The notes beneath the pieces are model-generated. The model saw nothing but the letters and a program-made list of their open reading frames with translations, was not told where the DNA came from and did not search any database. Both the position numbers and the translations under genes were made by a program. Below are positions 48,353 through 57,584 of a stretch of 64,000 nucleotides of DNA, piece after piece (the stretch's first letter is position 1; every line of letters begins with the position of its first letter). The stretch comes from Paracoccus fistulariae (lineage in GTDB: Bacteria; Pseudomonadota; Alphaproteobacteria; Rhodobacterales; Rhodobacteraceae): NCBI RefSeq assembly GCF_028553785.1, contig NZ_CP067136.1, positions 2,664,501-2,728,500 on the forward strand, given 5' to 3'.

Positions 48353-49495
48353 CGCATTGCGCGGCATCGGCGTGTCGCCACGGTTATAGGGCGCCCAATC
48401 CGTGATCTCGGGATAGAATTGCCGCCGCCATGCGCGCACGCGCGGGTTCATCCGCCTGCGCCACAGCGGCGGGATCATCGCGACAAAGGTCATCGCCGGA
48501 TAGCCAAAGGGCAGTTGCGGCGCGTCGTCCCGGTCATAGGTCTGCAACAGCGGGAAACGGCGGTCGGGCTTGTAATGGTGATCGGAATGGCGCTGCAGGT
48601 TGATCAGCAGCCAGTTCGACGCCTTCTGGCTGGCATTCCAGCTGTGTCGGGGCTTGATATGCTCATAACGCCCCTCGCCCAGATATTTCCGCGTCAGCCC
48701 GTAATGTTCGACATAATTGGTCAGTTCCAGCTGCCAGACGGCGACGATGGCCTGAAACAGGAACAGGCCCAGCCCCAGCCAGCCGCCCAGAAGCAGCGCC
48801 AGCACCAGCGCCCCGATCTGCAGCGCGCCGTAAAGCCAGAACGGGTTGCGGGCGTCCCAGAACCTGCTCCCGCCCCGCGCCAGCCTGCCCTTTTCCGCCC
48901 GCCAGGCGCTGTGCGGCCCGTCCCGCAGCACGCGCCAGAAAAATCGGTGAAATCCCTCATTATAGCGGGCGGTCACCGCGTCGCGCGGCGTGCCGACCCA
49001 GGAATGATGGACCAGCAGATGTTCGGTCCGGAAATGCGAATAAAGCACGCTGGCCAGCAGCAGATCGCCCAGCAGCCTTTCATATCTGGTTTTCTGGTGC
49101 AGCAGCTCATGGGCATAGACAAGGCCGATGGTGCCCGACAGCACGCCGATGCCAAAGAACAGGCCCAGCTTGTTCCAGATCGTCATGTGATCGGATTGCG
49201 AGACATACCAGATCGACCCGAAGATCGCGATGAATTGCAGCGGGAACCAGATGATCGTGACGGCCCGGTGCCAGAACAGCTGATCGACCGGGGTTTGCGG
49301 ATCGGGATTGGCCGCGCTTGTTCCCAAAGCGATGTCCAGAAAGGTGGTCAGATACCAGGCATAGGCCGGTATCAGCATCCACCACAGCCCGCCCCGCATG
49401 GCGGCCAGCGCGACCAACGGCAGCATCAGTACCGACATCCAGAACGGGGCAGCGGCGGGCAGGTTCGAATGCCGGGGAAGGGGGGAATCGCTCAT
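48347..49495 (-). CDS. alkB: alkane 1-monooxygenase AlkB
   Basis: A 382-residue inner-membrane diiron hydroxylase that oxidises medium-chain n-alkanes to 1-alkanols using rubredoxin. All histidine boxes are present: HELLHQ, the HLLVHHSWVG box, NYVEHYGL and LQRHSDHHY. About six membrane helices surround them. Rubredoxin genes are not adjacent. Convergent with the GSCFA pair; upstream of it lies mutY on the same strand, 9 bases away. Confidence 0.93.
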   Translation of the reverse strand: MSDSPLPRHSNLPAAAPFWMSVLMLPLVALAAMRGGLWWMLIPAYAWYLTTFLDIALGTSAANPDPQTPVDQLFWHRAVTIIWFPLQFIAIFGSIWYVSQSDHMTIWNKLGLFFGIGVLSGTIGLVYAHELLHQKTRYERLLGDLLLASVLYSHFRTEHLLVHHSWVGTPRDAVTARYNEGFHRFFWRVLRDGPHSAWRAEKGRLARGGSRFWDARNPFWLYGALQIGALVLALLLGGWLGLGLFLFQAIVAVWQLELTNYVEHYGLTRKYLGEGRYEHIKPRHSWNASQKASNWLLINLQRHSDHHYKPDRRFPLLQTYDRDDAPQLPFGYPAMTFVAMIPPLWRRRMNPRVRAWRRQFYPEITDWAPYNRGDTPMPRNAL

Positions 49496-49504
49496 GCGCG
49501 CAGG

Positions 49505-50533
49505 CTATGCCGAAATATCTGCGCGCGCCACATCCCAGACCTTTCGCATCAGTCCGGGCAGGGTATTTCGGTCAATCATGTGCAGACGAATAAGGCGGCC
49601 TCGATCCGGGGGATTTTCAAGAACACCGGACAGGACCTGCAACGAAAGGTTGAAATGAGTGAACACATGACGAACATTTCCGATCTCGGCCCATGTCGCG
49701 GGCCCCGGGGGCGGCATCTCGCGCCCATCCCAGCCGGATGAGGGGAAGGCCAGCGTTCCGCCCAGCAGCCCCTTGTCCGGGCGCTGCTCCAGCACCAGCG
49801 CATCGCCATGCCGGGCAATCCAGACGATGCCGCTGCGCTCTGGCTTGGCGGCCTTCGGTGCCTTGCGCGGAAGATTGGCGGCAATGCCTGCTGCGCGGGC
49901 GTCGCAATCATCGATCAGGGGGCAGATCCCGCAGGCCGGGCTGCGCGGCGTGCAGATCGTCGCGCCCAGATCCATCATCGCCTGCGCAAAATCGCCGGGC
50001 CGCATCTGCGGGGTCAGTGTTTCGGCCAGCGCGGTCAGATCCGGCTTGGCAACGGGCAAGGGCTTTTCCACGGCGAAAAGGCGTGAGACGACCCGTTCCA
50101 CATTGCCATCCACCACGGTTTCCGGCTGGTCATAGGCAATCGCCGCAATCGCGGCCGAGGTATAGGGCCCGATCCCCGGCAGCGCGCGCAGCCCGTCGCG
50201 GGTTGTCGGAAACCCGCCCGCGCTGGCGACCTGACGCGCGCAGGCCAGCAGGTTGCGGGCGCGGGCGTAATAGCCAAGCCCCGCCCATTCGGCCATCACC
50301 TCGGCATCATCGGCGGCGGCAAGGTCCTGCACGCCGGGCCATCTGGCCGTGAATCGCAGAAAATAGTCGCGCACCGCAGCCACCGTGGTCTGCTGCAGCA
50401 TCACCTCGGACAGCCAGACGCGATAGGGGTCGGCCCGCTGTCCACTGCCGGGCGGGATCCGCCATGGCAGGCTGCGGGCATGGCGATCGTACCAATCCAG
50501 CAATTTCGGCGCGATAACCTTGTTCTCACGCAA
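49505..50533 (-). CDS. mutY: A/G-specific adenine glycosylase MutY
   Basis: A 342-residue base-excision repair enzyme removing adenine opposite 8-oxoguanine. The helix-hairpin-helix GIGPYTSAAIAAIAYD, the catalytic Asp in VVDGNVERV, and the four-cysteine iron-sulfur loop (C-x6-C-x2-C-x5-C, CTPRSPACGICPLIDDC) are intact. A C-terminal Nudix-like domain recognises 8-oxoG. The start is a TTG at 50533 preceded by GGAG at 10 bases. Divergent from the DUF721 gene. Confidence 0.95.
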   Translation of the reverse strand: MRENKVIAPKLLDWYDRHARSLPWRIPPGSGQRADPYRVWLSEVMLQQTTVAAVRDYFLRFTARWPGVQDLAAADDAEVMAEWAGLGYYARARNLLACARQVASAGGFPTTRDGLRALPGIGPYTSAAIAAIAYDQPETVVDGNVERVVSRLFAVEKPLPVAKPDLTALAETLTPQMRPGDFAQAMMDLGATICTPRSPACGICPLIDDCDARAAGIAANLPRKAPKAAKPERSGIVWIARHGDALVLEQRPDKGLLGGTLAFPSSGWDGREMPPPGPATWAEIGNVRHVFTHFNLSLQVLSGVLENPPDRGRLIRLHMIDRNTLPGLMRKVWDVARADISA

Positions 50534-50591
50534 TTATCAGGCTCCTTGATGTTGCCCGCGCTTTCATCTGCGCGGCTGGCTGATTAAGGAT

Positions 50592-51170
50592 ATGGGTGTG
50601 ATAGCAAGGCAGGCAAAGATGGCACAGCCGCAAGACAGCACCAAAGCCCGGATCCGCCGCCGCAGGCGCGGATTTCAGGCGGCGTCGCTGCTGTTGGCGG
50701 ATCGGGTGCAGAAGGCCGCCGAAGGACGCGGCTTTGCGGTGTCCCGCCTGCTGACACATTGGCCCGAAATCGCGGGCGAGGCGTTGGCCGGCACCACCCG
50801 GCCGGTCAAGGTCAGCCACGGTCGCGGCAGCTTTGGCGCCACGCTGACGCTGCTGACCACGGGGGCCACCGCGCCGATGGTCCAGATGCAGCTGCCCGCG
50901 CTGCGCGACAGGGTCAATGCCTGCTACGGCTATAACGCGATCCAGAAAATCGTGCTGACGCAGACGGCCGCCAGCGGCTTTGCCGAGGGGCAGGCGCAGT
51001 TCAGCCCGGCCCCGGCAAAGCCAGCCGCGCCCCCGCCAGAAGTGCAGGCCGAGGCCCGCCAGATCGCCGGTCAGTTCACCGATCCTACGTTGGCCGAGGC
51101 CATGGCCCGGCTGACGATGAATATCAAAACCCGTAACAGACGGACCAACCGAAAGGATTTTTCATGTTGA
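50592..51170 (+). CDS. DUF721 (DciA-like) protein
   Basis: A 192-residue basic protein. The middle (about 35-110) is the DUF721 domain related to DciA, the helicase-loading factor: SRLLTHWPEIAGEALAGTTRP and NACYGYNAIQKIVL. An Arg-rich start and a Pro/Ala linker flank it. A role in loading DnaB at replication is plausible for the family but unproven here. ATG 50592 (AAGGAT upstream) or ATG 50619 may be the start. The stop overlaps the dsbA start by 7 bases. Confidence 0.8.
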   Translation: MGVIARQAKMAQPQDSTKARIRRRRRGFQAASLLLADRVQKAAEGRGFAVSRLLTHWPEIAGEALAGTTRPVKVSHGRGSFGATLTLLTTGATAPMVQMQLPALRDRVNACYGYNAIQKIVLTQTAASGFAEGQAQFSPAPAKPAAPPPEVQAEARQIAGQFTDPTLAEAMARLTMNIKTRNRRTNRKDFSC

Positions 51171-51793
51171 TGCGTTCCGCAGTTGCCGCTTTGGCGCTTG
51201 CCTTCGCCATGCCCGCACTTGCCCAGGAAGCAGCCCCCGCCGAGGAGGCTCAGGTCGAAACCCTGGCCGACATCTCTCTGGGTGCCGAGGATGCGCCGCT
51301 GACGCTGGTGGAATATGCCAGCTTCACCTGCGGCCATTGCGCGAATTTCCATAATGACAACTGGGACAAGCTGAAAAGCGAATATGTCGATACCGGCAAG
51401 GTCAAGTTCATTCAGCGCGATGTCTATTTCGATCAACTGGGCCTGTGGGCCGGGATTCTGGCGCGTTGTGGGGGCGACGACAAATATTACGCCGTTTCGG
51501 GCCTTCTGTTCGAAGAGCAGCAGAAATGGCTGTCGGGCAGTTCGGGCGAAGAAGTCGCCGCGAATCTGCGCCGTATCGGTCTGAAAGCCGGCATGACCGA
51601 AGAGCAGATGACCGCATGCTGGGACGACAGCGCCAAGGCCGAACAGCTTGTCGCAACCTATCAGAAGAACGCCGGTGCCGATGGGATCGAGGCCACGCCG
51701 ACCTTCATCATCGGTGGCGAAAAGGTCATGAACCAGCCTTGGGACGATCTGAAGAAGGTCATTGACGCCAAGCTGGCAGAAGCGACCGAATGA
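51164..51793 (+). CDS. periplasmic thiol:disulfide interchange protein, DsbA family
   Basis: A 209-residue secreted oxidoreductase. The signal peptide ends near ALAQEA. The thioredoxin-fold active site is FTCGHCANF (Cys56-x2-Cys59), and the cis-proline loop is EATPTFIIGG. It resembles the DsbA-like proteins next to mutY and DUF721 in other Rhodobacterales. It overlaps the next CoA-transferase by 4 bases. Confidence 0.9.
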   Translation: MLMRSAVAALALAFAMPALAQEAAPAEEAQVETLADISLGAEDAPLTLVEYASFTCGHCANFHNDNWDKLKSEYVDTGKVKFIQRDVYFDQLGLWAGILARCGGDDKYYAVSGLLFEEQQKWLSGSSGEEVAANLRRIGLKAGMTEEQMTACWDDSAKAEQLVATYQKNAGADGIEATPTFIIGGEKVMNQPWDDLKKVIDAKLAEATE

Positions 51794-52899
51794 CACCGCT
51801 GTCCGGGCTGAAAGTTGTTGAACTGGCCCGGATTCTGGCTGGCCCCTGGGCTGGCCAGATACTTGCCGATCTGGGGGCCGAGGTCATCAAGGTCGAGGCC
51901 CCCGAAGGCGACGATACCCGCCGTTGGGGGCCGCCCTTCATTGAGCGCGAGGGGGATACCAGCGCCGCCTATTTCCACGCGACCAATCGGGGCAAGCAAT
52001 CCGTCACCGCCGATTTCCGTACGCCGGAAGGTCAGCAGAAGGTGCGCGATCTTGTGGCCGATGCGGATGTGGTGATCGAGAATTTCAAGGTCGGCGGGCT
52101 GGCGAAATACGGGCTGGACTATGACAGCCTGAAGGCGCTGAACCCGCGATTGATCTATTGCAGCGTGACGGGCTTTGGCCAGACCGGGCCCTATGCCCAT
52201 CGCGCGGGCTATGACTATATCATTCAGGGCATGTCCGGGCTGATGAGCGTGACCGGCGATGCCGATGGTCAGCCGCAAAAGGTCGGGGTGGCGGTGACGG
52301 ATATCTTCACCGGCGTCTATGCCGCGGTGGGCATCCTTGCCGCGCTGTATCAGCGGCAGGGCACCGGGCGCGGGCAGCAGGTCGATATGGCGCTGCTGGA
52401 TGTCGCGACCTCGGTGATGGCCAATCAGGCGATGAACTATCTGGCGACGGGCAGCGCGCCAAGGCGGATGGGCAACGCCCATCCCAACCTTGTGCCCTAT
52501 GCCGTTTTCGATTGCGCGGATGGCTGGCTGATCATCGCGGTGGGCAATGACGCGCAGTTCCGCAGGCTTTGCGCCTTGCTGGGCCTGCCCGCGCTGGGCA
52601 CCGCGCCCGATTACGCCACCAATGCCGCCCGCGTCGCCAATCGCGACAGCCTGACCGCGCAGCTCTCGGTCGTCACCAAAAGCTGGGCGCGCGACGACCT
52701 TCTGGCCGCGCTGGAGGCCGAGGGCGTCCCCGCCGGGCCGATCAACGACATGAAGGATGTCTTCGCGGATCCGCAGATCATCGCACGCGGCATGCAGATA
52801 GACGCCGGGGGCATTCCCGGTGTCCGCCTGCCGATCCGCTTTTCCGATTCCGAGCTTTCATTGGCACGCTCATCACCGCGACTGGGGCAAGACGACTAG
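51790..52899 (+). CDS. CaiB/BaiF family CoA-transferase (family III)
   Basis: A 369-residue enzyme that transfers CoA between acyl groups. The N-terminal ARILAGPWAGQILADLGAEV, the KVEAPEGDDTR segment and the DMALLDV region with its catalytic Asp (GQQVDMALLDVATSV) are conserved. Substrate unknown. Its 4-base coupling to a periplasmic thiol oxidase is not explained by a shared pathway and may be a simple packing effect. Confidence 0.9.
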   Translation: MTPLSGLKVVELARILAGPWAGQILADLGAEVIKVEAPEGDDTRRWGPPFIEREGDTSAAYFHATNRGKQSVTADFRTPEGQQKVRDLVADADVVIENFKVGGLAKYGLDYDSLKALNPRLIYCSVTGFGQTGPYAHRAGYDYIIQGMSGLMSVTGDADGQPQKVGVAVTDIFTGVYAAVGILAALYQRQGTGRGQQVDMALLDVATSVMANQAMNYLATGSAPRRMGNAHPNLVPYAVFDCADGWLIIAVGNDAQFRRLCALLGLPALGTAPDYATNAARVANRDSLTAQLSVVTKSWARDDLLAALEAEGVPAGPINDMKDVFADPQIIARGMQIDAGGIPGVRLPIRFSDSELSLARSSPRLGQDD

Positions 52900-53066
52900 C
52901 GTTTACGCAGGGTAACCCGTTGCCACATTGTCGCAGGACGCGGCCATTGCCGGCTATTTTCCGCCAATTGCGGCCAGCGATTGCGCGATTGTTTGCGTTT
53001 TTTGCGAAAGCCCATATTGCTGCGCGCAGCTTGAAATCAGTAAAAGTAACATGGGACTCTTGACAC

Positions 53067-53501
53067 ATGATCAAGGAATTTCGCGAATTCATCGCCCGGG
53101 GCAATGTCATGGACATGGCCGTGGGTATCATCATCGGTGCAGCCTTCACGGCAATCGTCACCTCGCTGGTTGACGACCTGATCAACCCGATCATCGGTCT
53201 GATCACCGGCGGCATGGACTTCACCAACATGTATGTCGTGATGTCGGGCGACGTTCCGGCCGGTGCCAGCCTGCAGGCCGCCCGCGATTCCGGCGCGGCC
53301 GTCTTTGCCTATGGCTCGTTCCTGATGGCCGTGCTGAACTTCCTGATCGTGGCTTGGGTCGTGTTCCTGCTGGTCAAGGCGGTGAACCGCGCCAAGGAAG
53401 CCGCGATGGGCGCAGAAGAGAAGCCCGCCGAGGAACCCGCAGGCCCGACGCAGGAAGAACTGCTGGCGCAGATCCGCGATCTGCTGGCCGCCAAGGGCTG
53501 A
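53067..53501 (+). CDS. mscL: large-conductance mechanosensitive channel MscL
   Basis: A 144-residue inner-membrane emergency valve that opens on osmotic downshock. N-terminal [20 protein letters not shown] and the pore-lining helix [20 protein letters not shown] are diagnostic. A second helix follows ([20 protein letters not shown]), then a charged C-terminal helix. Short leader, and a terminator follows. Confidence 0.97.
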   Translation: MIKEFREFIARGNVMDMAVGIIIGAAFTAIVTSLVDDLINPIIGLITGGMDFTNMYVVMSGDVPAGASLQAARDSGAAVFAYGSFLMAVLNFLIVAWVVFLLVKAVNRAKEAAMGAEEKPAEEPAGPTQEELLAQIRDLLAAKG

Positions 53502-53522
53502 GATCGGCCAACCCGATTGCAG

Positions 53523-53552
53523 AAAGGCGCGTCCCGCGGGGCGCGCCTTTTT
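53523..53552 (+). terminator. Rho-independent terminator of mscL
   Basis: 9-bp stem AAAGGCGCG (53523-53531) with CGCGCCTTT (53542-53550) and a T run. It also lies between two convergent genes, so it may act on both strands. Confidence 0.88.
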
Positions 53553-53571
53553 CGTTGCGGTCGTCGCCGGA

Positions 53572-54690
53572 TCAGCCTGCCAGAATATCCTCGGGCGTCA
53601 CCGCCTCGATATTCAGCGCCTCGCCCACGGGCGGGCTGGTTAGCCGCCCCTGATGGGTCGAGAGCCCCGCCCGCAGATGCGCATCATCGGCAATGGCCTG
53701 CCGCCAGCCCTTGTTGGCCAGTGCCAGCACGAAAGGCAGGGTCGCATTCCCCAGGGCCTGCGTCGAGGTGCGTGCCACCGCGCCCGGCATATTCGCCACG
53801 CAGTAATGCACGATTCCGTCCACCTCATAGATCGGATCCTGATGCGTGGTCGCGCGCGACGTCTCGAAGCAGCCGCCCTGATCGATGGCCACATCCACCA
53901 GCACCGCGCCCGGCAGCATGGTCGATAGCTGCGCGCGCGTCACCAGCTTGGGCGCAGCCGCCCCGGGGATCAGCACCGCACCGATCACCATATCCGCCGT
54001 CAGCAGCAGCTCTGCCGTGGCCGCCGCGCTGGCATATTGCGTGGTTAGCCTGCCCATGAAGACATCATCCAGATAGGACAGTCGCGGGATCGAGCGATCC
54101 ATCACCGTCACATTCGCGCCCATGCCAACCGCGACCCGCGCGGCGGCTGTGCCAACCACGCCGCCACCGATGACGATGACATTGGCAGGCCGCACCCCCG
54201 GCACACCCCCCATCAGCGTCCCGCGCCCGCCATTGGCCTTTTGCAGCGCCCATGACCCGACCTGCGGCGCAAGGCGGCCAGCGACCTCGGACATCGGGGC
54301 CAGCAGGGGTAAACCGCCACGGGCGTCGGTAACGGTTTCATAGGCGATGGCGGTCACGCCCGATTCCAGCAGGTCGCGGGTCTGATCCGGATCCGGCGCC
54401 AGATGCAGATAGGTGAACAGCAGCTGCCCTTCGTGCAGCATCTTGCGCTCGGCTGCCTGCGGCTCTTTCACCTTCACGATCATCTCTGCCGCGTCAAAGA
54501 CCGCTTGCGCGTCGGGCGCGATCTCGGCCCCCGCTGCGGTGTAATCCTCATCGGTAAAACCGGCGCCCATGCCAGCATTGGTTTCGATCACCACCGAATG
54601 ACCGTGGCGGATGATCTCTGTCACGGCGTCGGGGGTCAGACCGACGCGGAATTCCTGTGGTTTGACCTCTTTCGGGCAGCCAATGCGCAT
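53572..54690 (-). CDS. ald: alanine dehydrogenase
   Basis: A 372-residue NAD-dependent enzyme interconverting L-alanine and pyruvate plus ammonia. N-terminal MRIGCPKEVKPQEFRVGLTP, the catalytic KVKEPQ, and the dinucleotide-binding VIGGGVVGTAAARVAVGMGA are all clear. Its own divergent Lrp-type regulator lies 144 bases upstream, the usual arrangement for alanine control. Confidence 0.97.
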   Translation of the reverse strand: MRIGCPKEVKPQEFRVGLTPDAVTEIIRHGHSVVIETNAGMGAGFTDEDYTAAGAEIAPDAQAVFDAAEMIVKVKEPQAAERKMLHEGQLLFTYLHLAPDPDQTRDLLESGVTAIAYETVTDARGGLPLLAPMSEVAGRLAPQVGSWALQKANGGRGTLMGGVPGVRPANVIVIGGGVVGTAAARVAVGMGANVTVMDRSIPRLSYLDDVFMGRLTTQYASAAATAELLLTADMVIGAVLIPGAAAPKLVTRAQLSTMLPGAVLVDVAIDQGGCFETSRATTHQDPIYEVDGIVHYCVANMPGAVARTSTQALGNATLPFVLALANKGWRQAIADDAHLRAGLSTHQGRLTSPPVGEALNIEAVTPEDILAG

Positions 54691-54834
54691 CGTTATCCTC
54701 CCATAGTCGCGACGCTTTTATGATTTCAGTGTCGCATTGCAGGGCTGCAATATCTTGCGAAGCTGGGTGCGGAATTTGCCTGTGCATCGAAGAAAGGGAT
54801 GGAAATCGGAAATTTCATCGCAGAATATGCGCTT

Positions 54835-55296
54835 ATGTCCGATCTTGACGCAATAGACCGCCGTATCCTTGCGCTTTTGCAAAAAGAGGGGCGAATCAGC
54901 AATGCCGAACTGGCCGACCGGGTGCATCTGTCACCCTCGGCCTGCCATCGCCGGGTGCAGCGGCTGGAGGATGCCGGGGTCATCACCGGCTATGTCGCGC
55001 TGCTGGACGCGCGCAAGCTGCATCGCCAAACCACCGTCTTTGTCGAGATCACGCTGTCCGGTCAGGCCGATGAGGTGCTGGACGCGTTCGAGCGCGGGGT
55101 CCGGGCCATTCCCGATGTGCTGGAATGTCACCTGATGGCGGGGACGGCGGATTACCTGCTGAAAATCGTCGTCGAGGATACGGATGATTTCGCCCGCATC
55201 CATCGCCAGCATCTGGCGCGGCTGCCCGGCGTGGCGCAGATGCATTCCTCCTTTGCCCTGCGCACGGTCCTGCGAACCACGGCCATCCCGGTCTGA
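54835..55296 (+). CDS. Lrp/AsnC-family regulator of alanine dehydrogenase
   Basis: A 153-residue feast/famine-type regulator. The HTH is DAIDRRILALLQKEGRISNA with LSPSACHRRVQRLEDAG, and the RAM ligand domain contains VLECHLMAGTADYLLKIVVE. I choose ATG 54835 (MSDLDAIDRRI) for its fit to the family, although it lacks a ribosome site; ATG 54799, with AAAGGG very close, is an alternative. It is divergent from ald, so a role like AldR (alanine-responsive activation) is likely. Confidence 0.85.
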   Translation: MSDLDAIDRRILALLQKEGRISNAELADRVHLSPSACHRRVQRLEDAGVITGYVALLDARKLHRQTTVFVEITLSGQADEVLDAFERGVRAIPDVLECHLMAGTADYLLKIVVEDTDDFARIHRQHLARLPGVAQMHSSFALRTVLRTTAIPV

Positions 55297-55318
55297 CGCA
55301 TGTGCCGGGGAGGGCAAG

Positions 55319-55350
55319 GAAAAACGGCCCCCGCCAAAGGCAAGGGCCGT
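55319..55350 (-). terminator. Rho-independent terminator of rpsU
   Basis: 7-bp stem ACGGCCC (55324-55330) with GGGCCGT (55344-55350). On the minus strand it is followed by UUUUU. Confidence 0.75.
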
Positions 55351-55391
55351 CTCAAAACTGCGTTTCGCGGCGTCGATCCGACGCGAGGTGC

Positions 55392-55598
55392 TTAAAGCGC
55401 GCCTTCGCGCTGTGCCTTTTTACGGGCCAGCTTGCGGGCACGACGGACGGCCTCTGCCTTTTCACGGGCTTTCTTGACCGACGGCTTCTCGAAATGCTGC
55501 CGAAGCTTCATCTCGCGGAAGACACCTTCGCGCTGAAGCTTTTTCTTCAGAGCACGAAGCGCCTGTTCGACGTTGTTATCGCGAACGTTGACCTGCAT
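55392..55598 (-). CDS. rpsU: 30S ribosomal protein S21
   Basis: A 68-residue basic protein of the small-subunit head/platform. [20 protein letters not shown] and [12 protein letters not shown] identify it. AGGAAGG lies about 12 bases before the ATG. Monocistronic, with a hairpin terminator downstream. Confidence 0.97.
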   Translation of the reverse strand: MQVNVRDNNVEQALRALKKKLQREGVFREMKLRQHFEKPSVKKAREKAEAVRRARKLARKKAQREGAL

Positions 55599-55692
55599 GT
55601 GGTTGTCACCACCTTCCTAAGTTAGAGTTGCAAAGATTGCAGGAAGCGCCCCAATAGCAAACGGGGGCGCGTTTGTCCAGATGAGGTCCGAT

Positions 55693-56352
55693 ATGACAGA
55701 AACCGAAAGAGACCGGCTGCTGGAAGCGGCGCTGATACATGTCCCCTTCGAGGGGATGAATGACGCCGCCCTGCGTGCAGGGGCGCAGGATATCGGTATG
55801 CCATCTGATCTGGTGCGGGTGCATTTCCCGCAGGGCGGTGCGTCGCTTGCCGCGGCCTATCACCGGCGCGCGGATCAGCAATTGCGGGCCAGCCTTGCCG
55901 AAAACCCGCCCGAGGGCCGGTTTCGTGATCGCGTGGCACAGGCCGTCTGGCGACGTCTGGAACTGGTCCAGCCCGATCTGGTGCGCGCGGGTGCGGCAAC
56001 GCTGGCCCTTCCGCAAAACGCGGCGCTTGCGGGGCGTCTGGTCTGGGAAACGGCGGATGTGATCTGGAACGGGTTGGGCGACCGCTCGGATGACGTGAAC
56101 TGGTATTCCAAGCGCGCGACGCTTTCGGCGGTGATCAGCGCGACGGTTCTGTTCTGGCTGGGCGACGACTCAGTGGATCGGCAGGATACGCGCGCCTTCA
56201 TCGACCGCCGCATCGACGGCGTGATGCAATTCGAAAAGGTCAAGGCGCAGTTGCGAAAACTGCCCGGCGCGGAAACATTGACCGGGGCCGCCTTCGGCTG
56301 GATCCGCGCGCCGCGCGATCGCGGCCTGCCCGGCAAAAGCAGCAACTCTTAA
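55693..56352 (+). CDS. COQ9 family ubiquinone biosynthesis protein
   Basis: A 219-residue TetR-fold lipid-binding protein that helps COQ7-type hydroxylation of ubiquinone precursors. MTETERDRLLEAALIHVPF at the start and the C-terminal DDVNWYSKRATLSAVISATV (lipid pocket region) mark the family. GAGGT precedes ATG 55693. It lies 9 bases before a quinone oxidoreductase on the same strand. Confidence 0.93.
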   Translation: MTETERDRLLEAALIHVPFEGMNDAALRAGAQDIGMPSDLVRVHFPQGGASLAAAYHRRADQQLRASLAENPPEGRFRDRVAQAVWRRLELVQPDLVRAGAATLALPQNAALAGRLVWETADVIWNGLGDRSDDVNWYSKRATLSAVISATVLFWLGDDSVDRQDTRAFIDRRIDGVMQFEKVKAQLRKLPGAETLTGAAFGWIRAPRDRGLPGKSSNS

Positions 56353-56361
56353 GGAGCCATC

Positions 56362-57351
56362 ATGATCCCCGATTCCATGAACGCCGTCGAAATTTCCGAG
56401 CCGGGCGATGCCGATGTCCTGAAACTGACCAGCCGCCCGGTGCCGGTGCCCAAGCATGACGAGATCCTGATCAAGGTCGCCTATGCCGGTGTGAACCGCC
56501 CTGATGTGCTGCAGAGGCTGGGCAGCTATGCCCCGCCGCCCGGCGCCTCTGACCTGCCGGGGCTGGAGGCCTCGGGTGAGATCGTCGGCATGGGCAAGGG
56601 CGTGACGCGCTGGAAAAAGGGCGAACAGGTCTGCGCCCTGTTGCCGGGCGGCGGCTATGCCGAATATGTCGTCTGCCATGCCGACCACGCGCTGCGCATC
56701 CCCTATGGCATGTCGCTGAAAGAGGCCGCCTGCCTGCCCGAGACGGCCTATACCGTCTGGTCGAACGTGATCAATCGCGGCAAGCTCAGCGGCGGACAGC
56801 GCTTCCTGGTGCATGGCGGCACCTCTGGCATCGGGATGATGGCGATCCAGCTTGCCAGGGCTTTCGGTGCAAGGGTCTTTGCCACCGCGGGCAGCGACGA
56901 AAAATGCGAGGCGATCCGCCAGCTTGGCGCCACTGCGATCAATTACAAGACCGAGGATTTCGTCAAGATCCTCGGCGCGGCGGGCGGTGCCGATCTGATT
57001 CTGGACATGGTCGGGGGAAGCTATATCCCGCGTAACATCAAGGCGCTGGATCTGGACGGTCGGCTGGTGATGATCGCCTTTCTTGAGGGGCCCAAGGTCG
57101 AGCTTAACTTTGCGCAAATCATGGTCAAGCGCCTGACCGTCACCGGATCCACCCTGCGTCCGCAATCCGACGCCGCCAAGGCCGAAATCGCCGAAGAATT
57201 GCGCAAGCAGATGTGGCCGATGCTGTCTTGCGGCACCATCAAAGTCACGCTCGACAGCGAATTCGATCTTAAGGGCGCTGCAGAAGCACATCGGCGTATG
57301 GAGAGCAGCACGCATATCGGAAAGATCGTGCTCAGAGTTGCCGACGATTAG
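56362..57351 (+). CDS. NAD(P)H:quinone oxidoreductase (PIG3-type MDR)
   Basis: A 329-residue zinc-free medium-chain dehydrogenase. It has AYAGVNRPDVLQRLGSY, the GLEASGEIVGMG motif, and the Rossmann segment LVHGGTSGIGMMAIQLARAF. The GxG-x2-G motif suits NADPH. It probably reduces quinones or related electrophiles. It follows the COQ9 gene, so both may serve quinone metabolism. Confidence 0.92.
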   Translation: MIPDSMNAVEISEPGDADVLKLTSRPVPVPKHDEILIKVAYAGVNRPDVLQRLGSYAPPPGASDLPGLEASGEIVGMGKGVTRWKKGEQVCALLPGGGYAEYVVCHADHALRIPYGMSLKEAACLPETAYTVWSNVINRGKLSGGQRFLVHGGTSGIGMMAIQLARAFGARVFATAGSDEKCEAIRQLGATAINYKTEDFVKILGAAGGADLILDMVGGSYIPRNIKALDLDGRLVMIAFLEGPKVELNFAQIMVKRLTVTGSTLRPQSDAAKAEIAEELRKQMWPMLSCGTIKVTLDSEFDLKGAAEAHRRMESSTHIGKIVLRVADD

Positions 57352-57584
57352 GCATGCGGCGCGTTCAGGAGCCTCCGGCGGGGATATTTGGGCACAAAAG
57401 ATGAATTGCACACATCTCTTCCGGCGCTCGTCCGGAAGAGATGTGGCATCTTCTGTGACGGTCAGCGGCGTCCCCGCCTGTACCGTGATTCCAATCTGCC
57501 GTGGAGAAGTTAAGAAAATGCAAAGGGTGGCATCTTTTGTGCCTAAATATCCTCTGGGGGTGCGGGGGGCGAAGCGCCCCCGCT
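57352..57584. repeat. Rhodobacterales-type intergenic repeat cluster
   Basis: Two inverted copies of a sequence containing GATATTTGGGCACAAAAGATG: one at about 57369-57403, the other reversed at about 57530-57560. Between them is a perfect 14-bp hairpin (57411-57424 with 57432-57445, loop of 7). The right copy ends in a GC-rich hairpin GGGGGCG-AAG-CGCCCCC (57565-57581), just after the RNase T2 stop on the minus strand. The motif GGCGGGGATATT recurs between genes in this bacterial group (established observation from memory). No ORF here is convincing. Confidence 0.7.

Noticed and set aside
54799..54834. Longer N-terminus for the Lrp-type regulator
   Set aside because: Its ribosome site is too close to the ATG, and the extra 12 residues do not fit the family, although it cannot be excluded.
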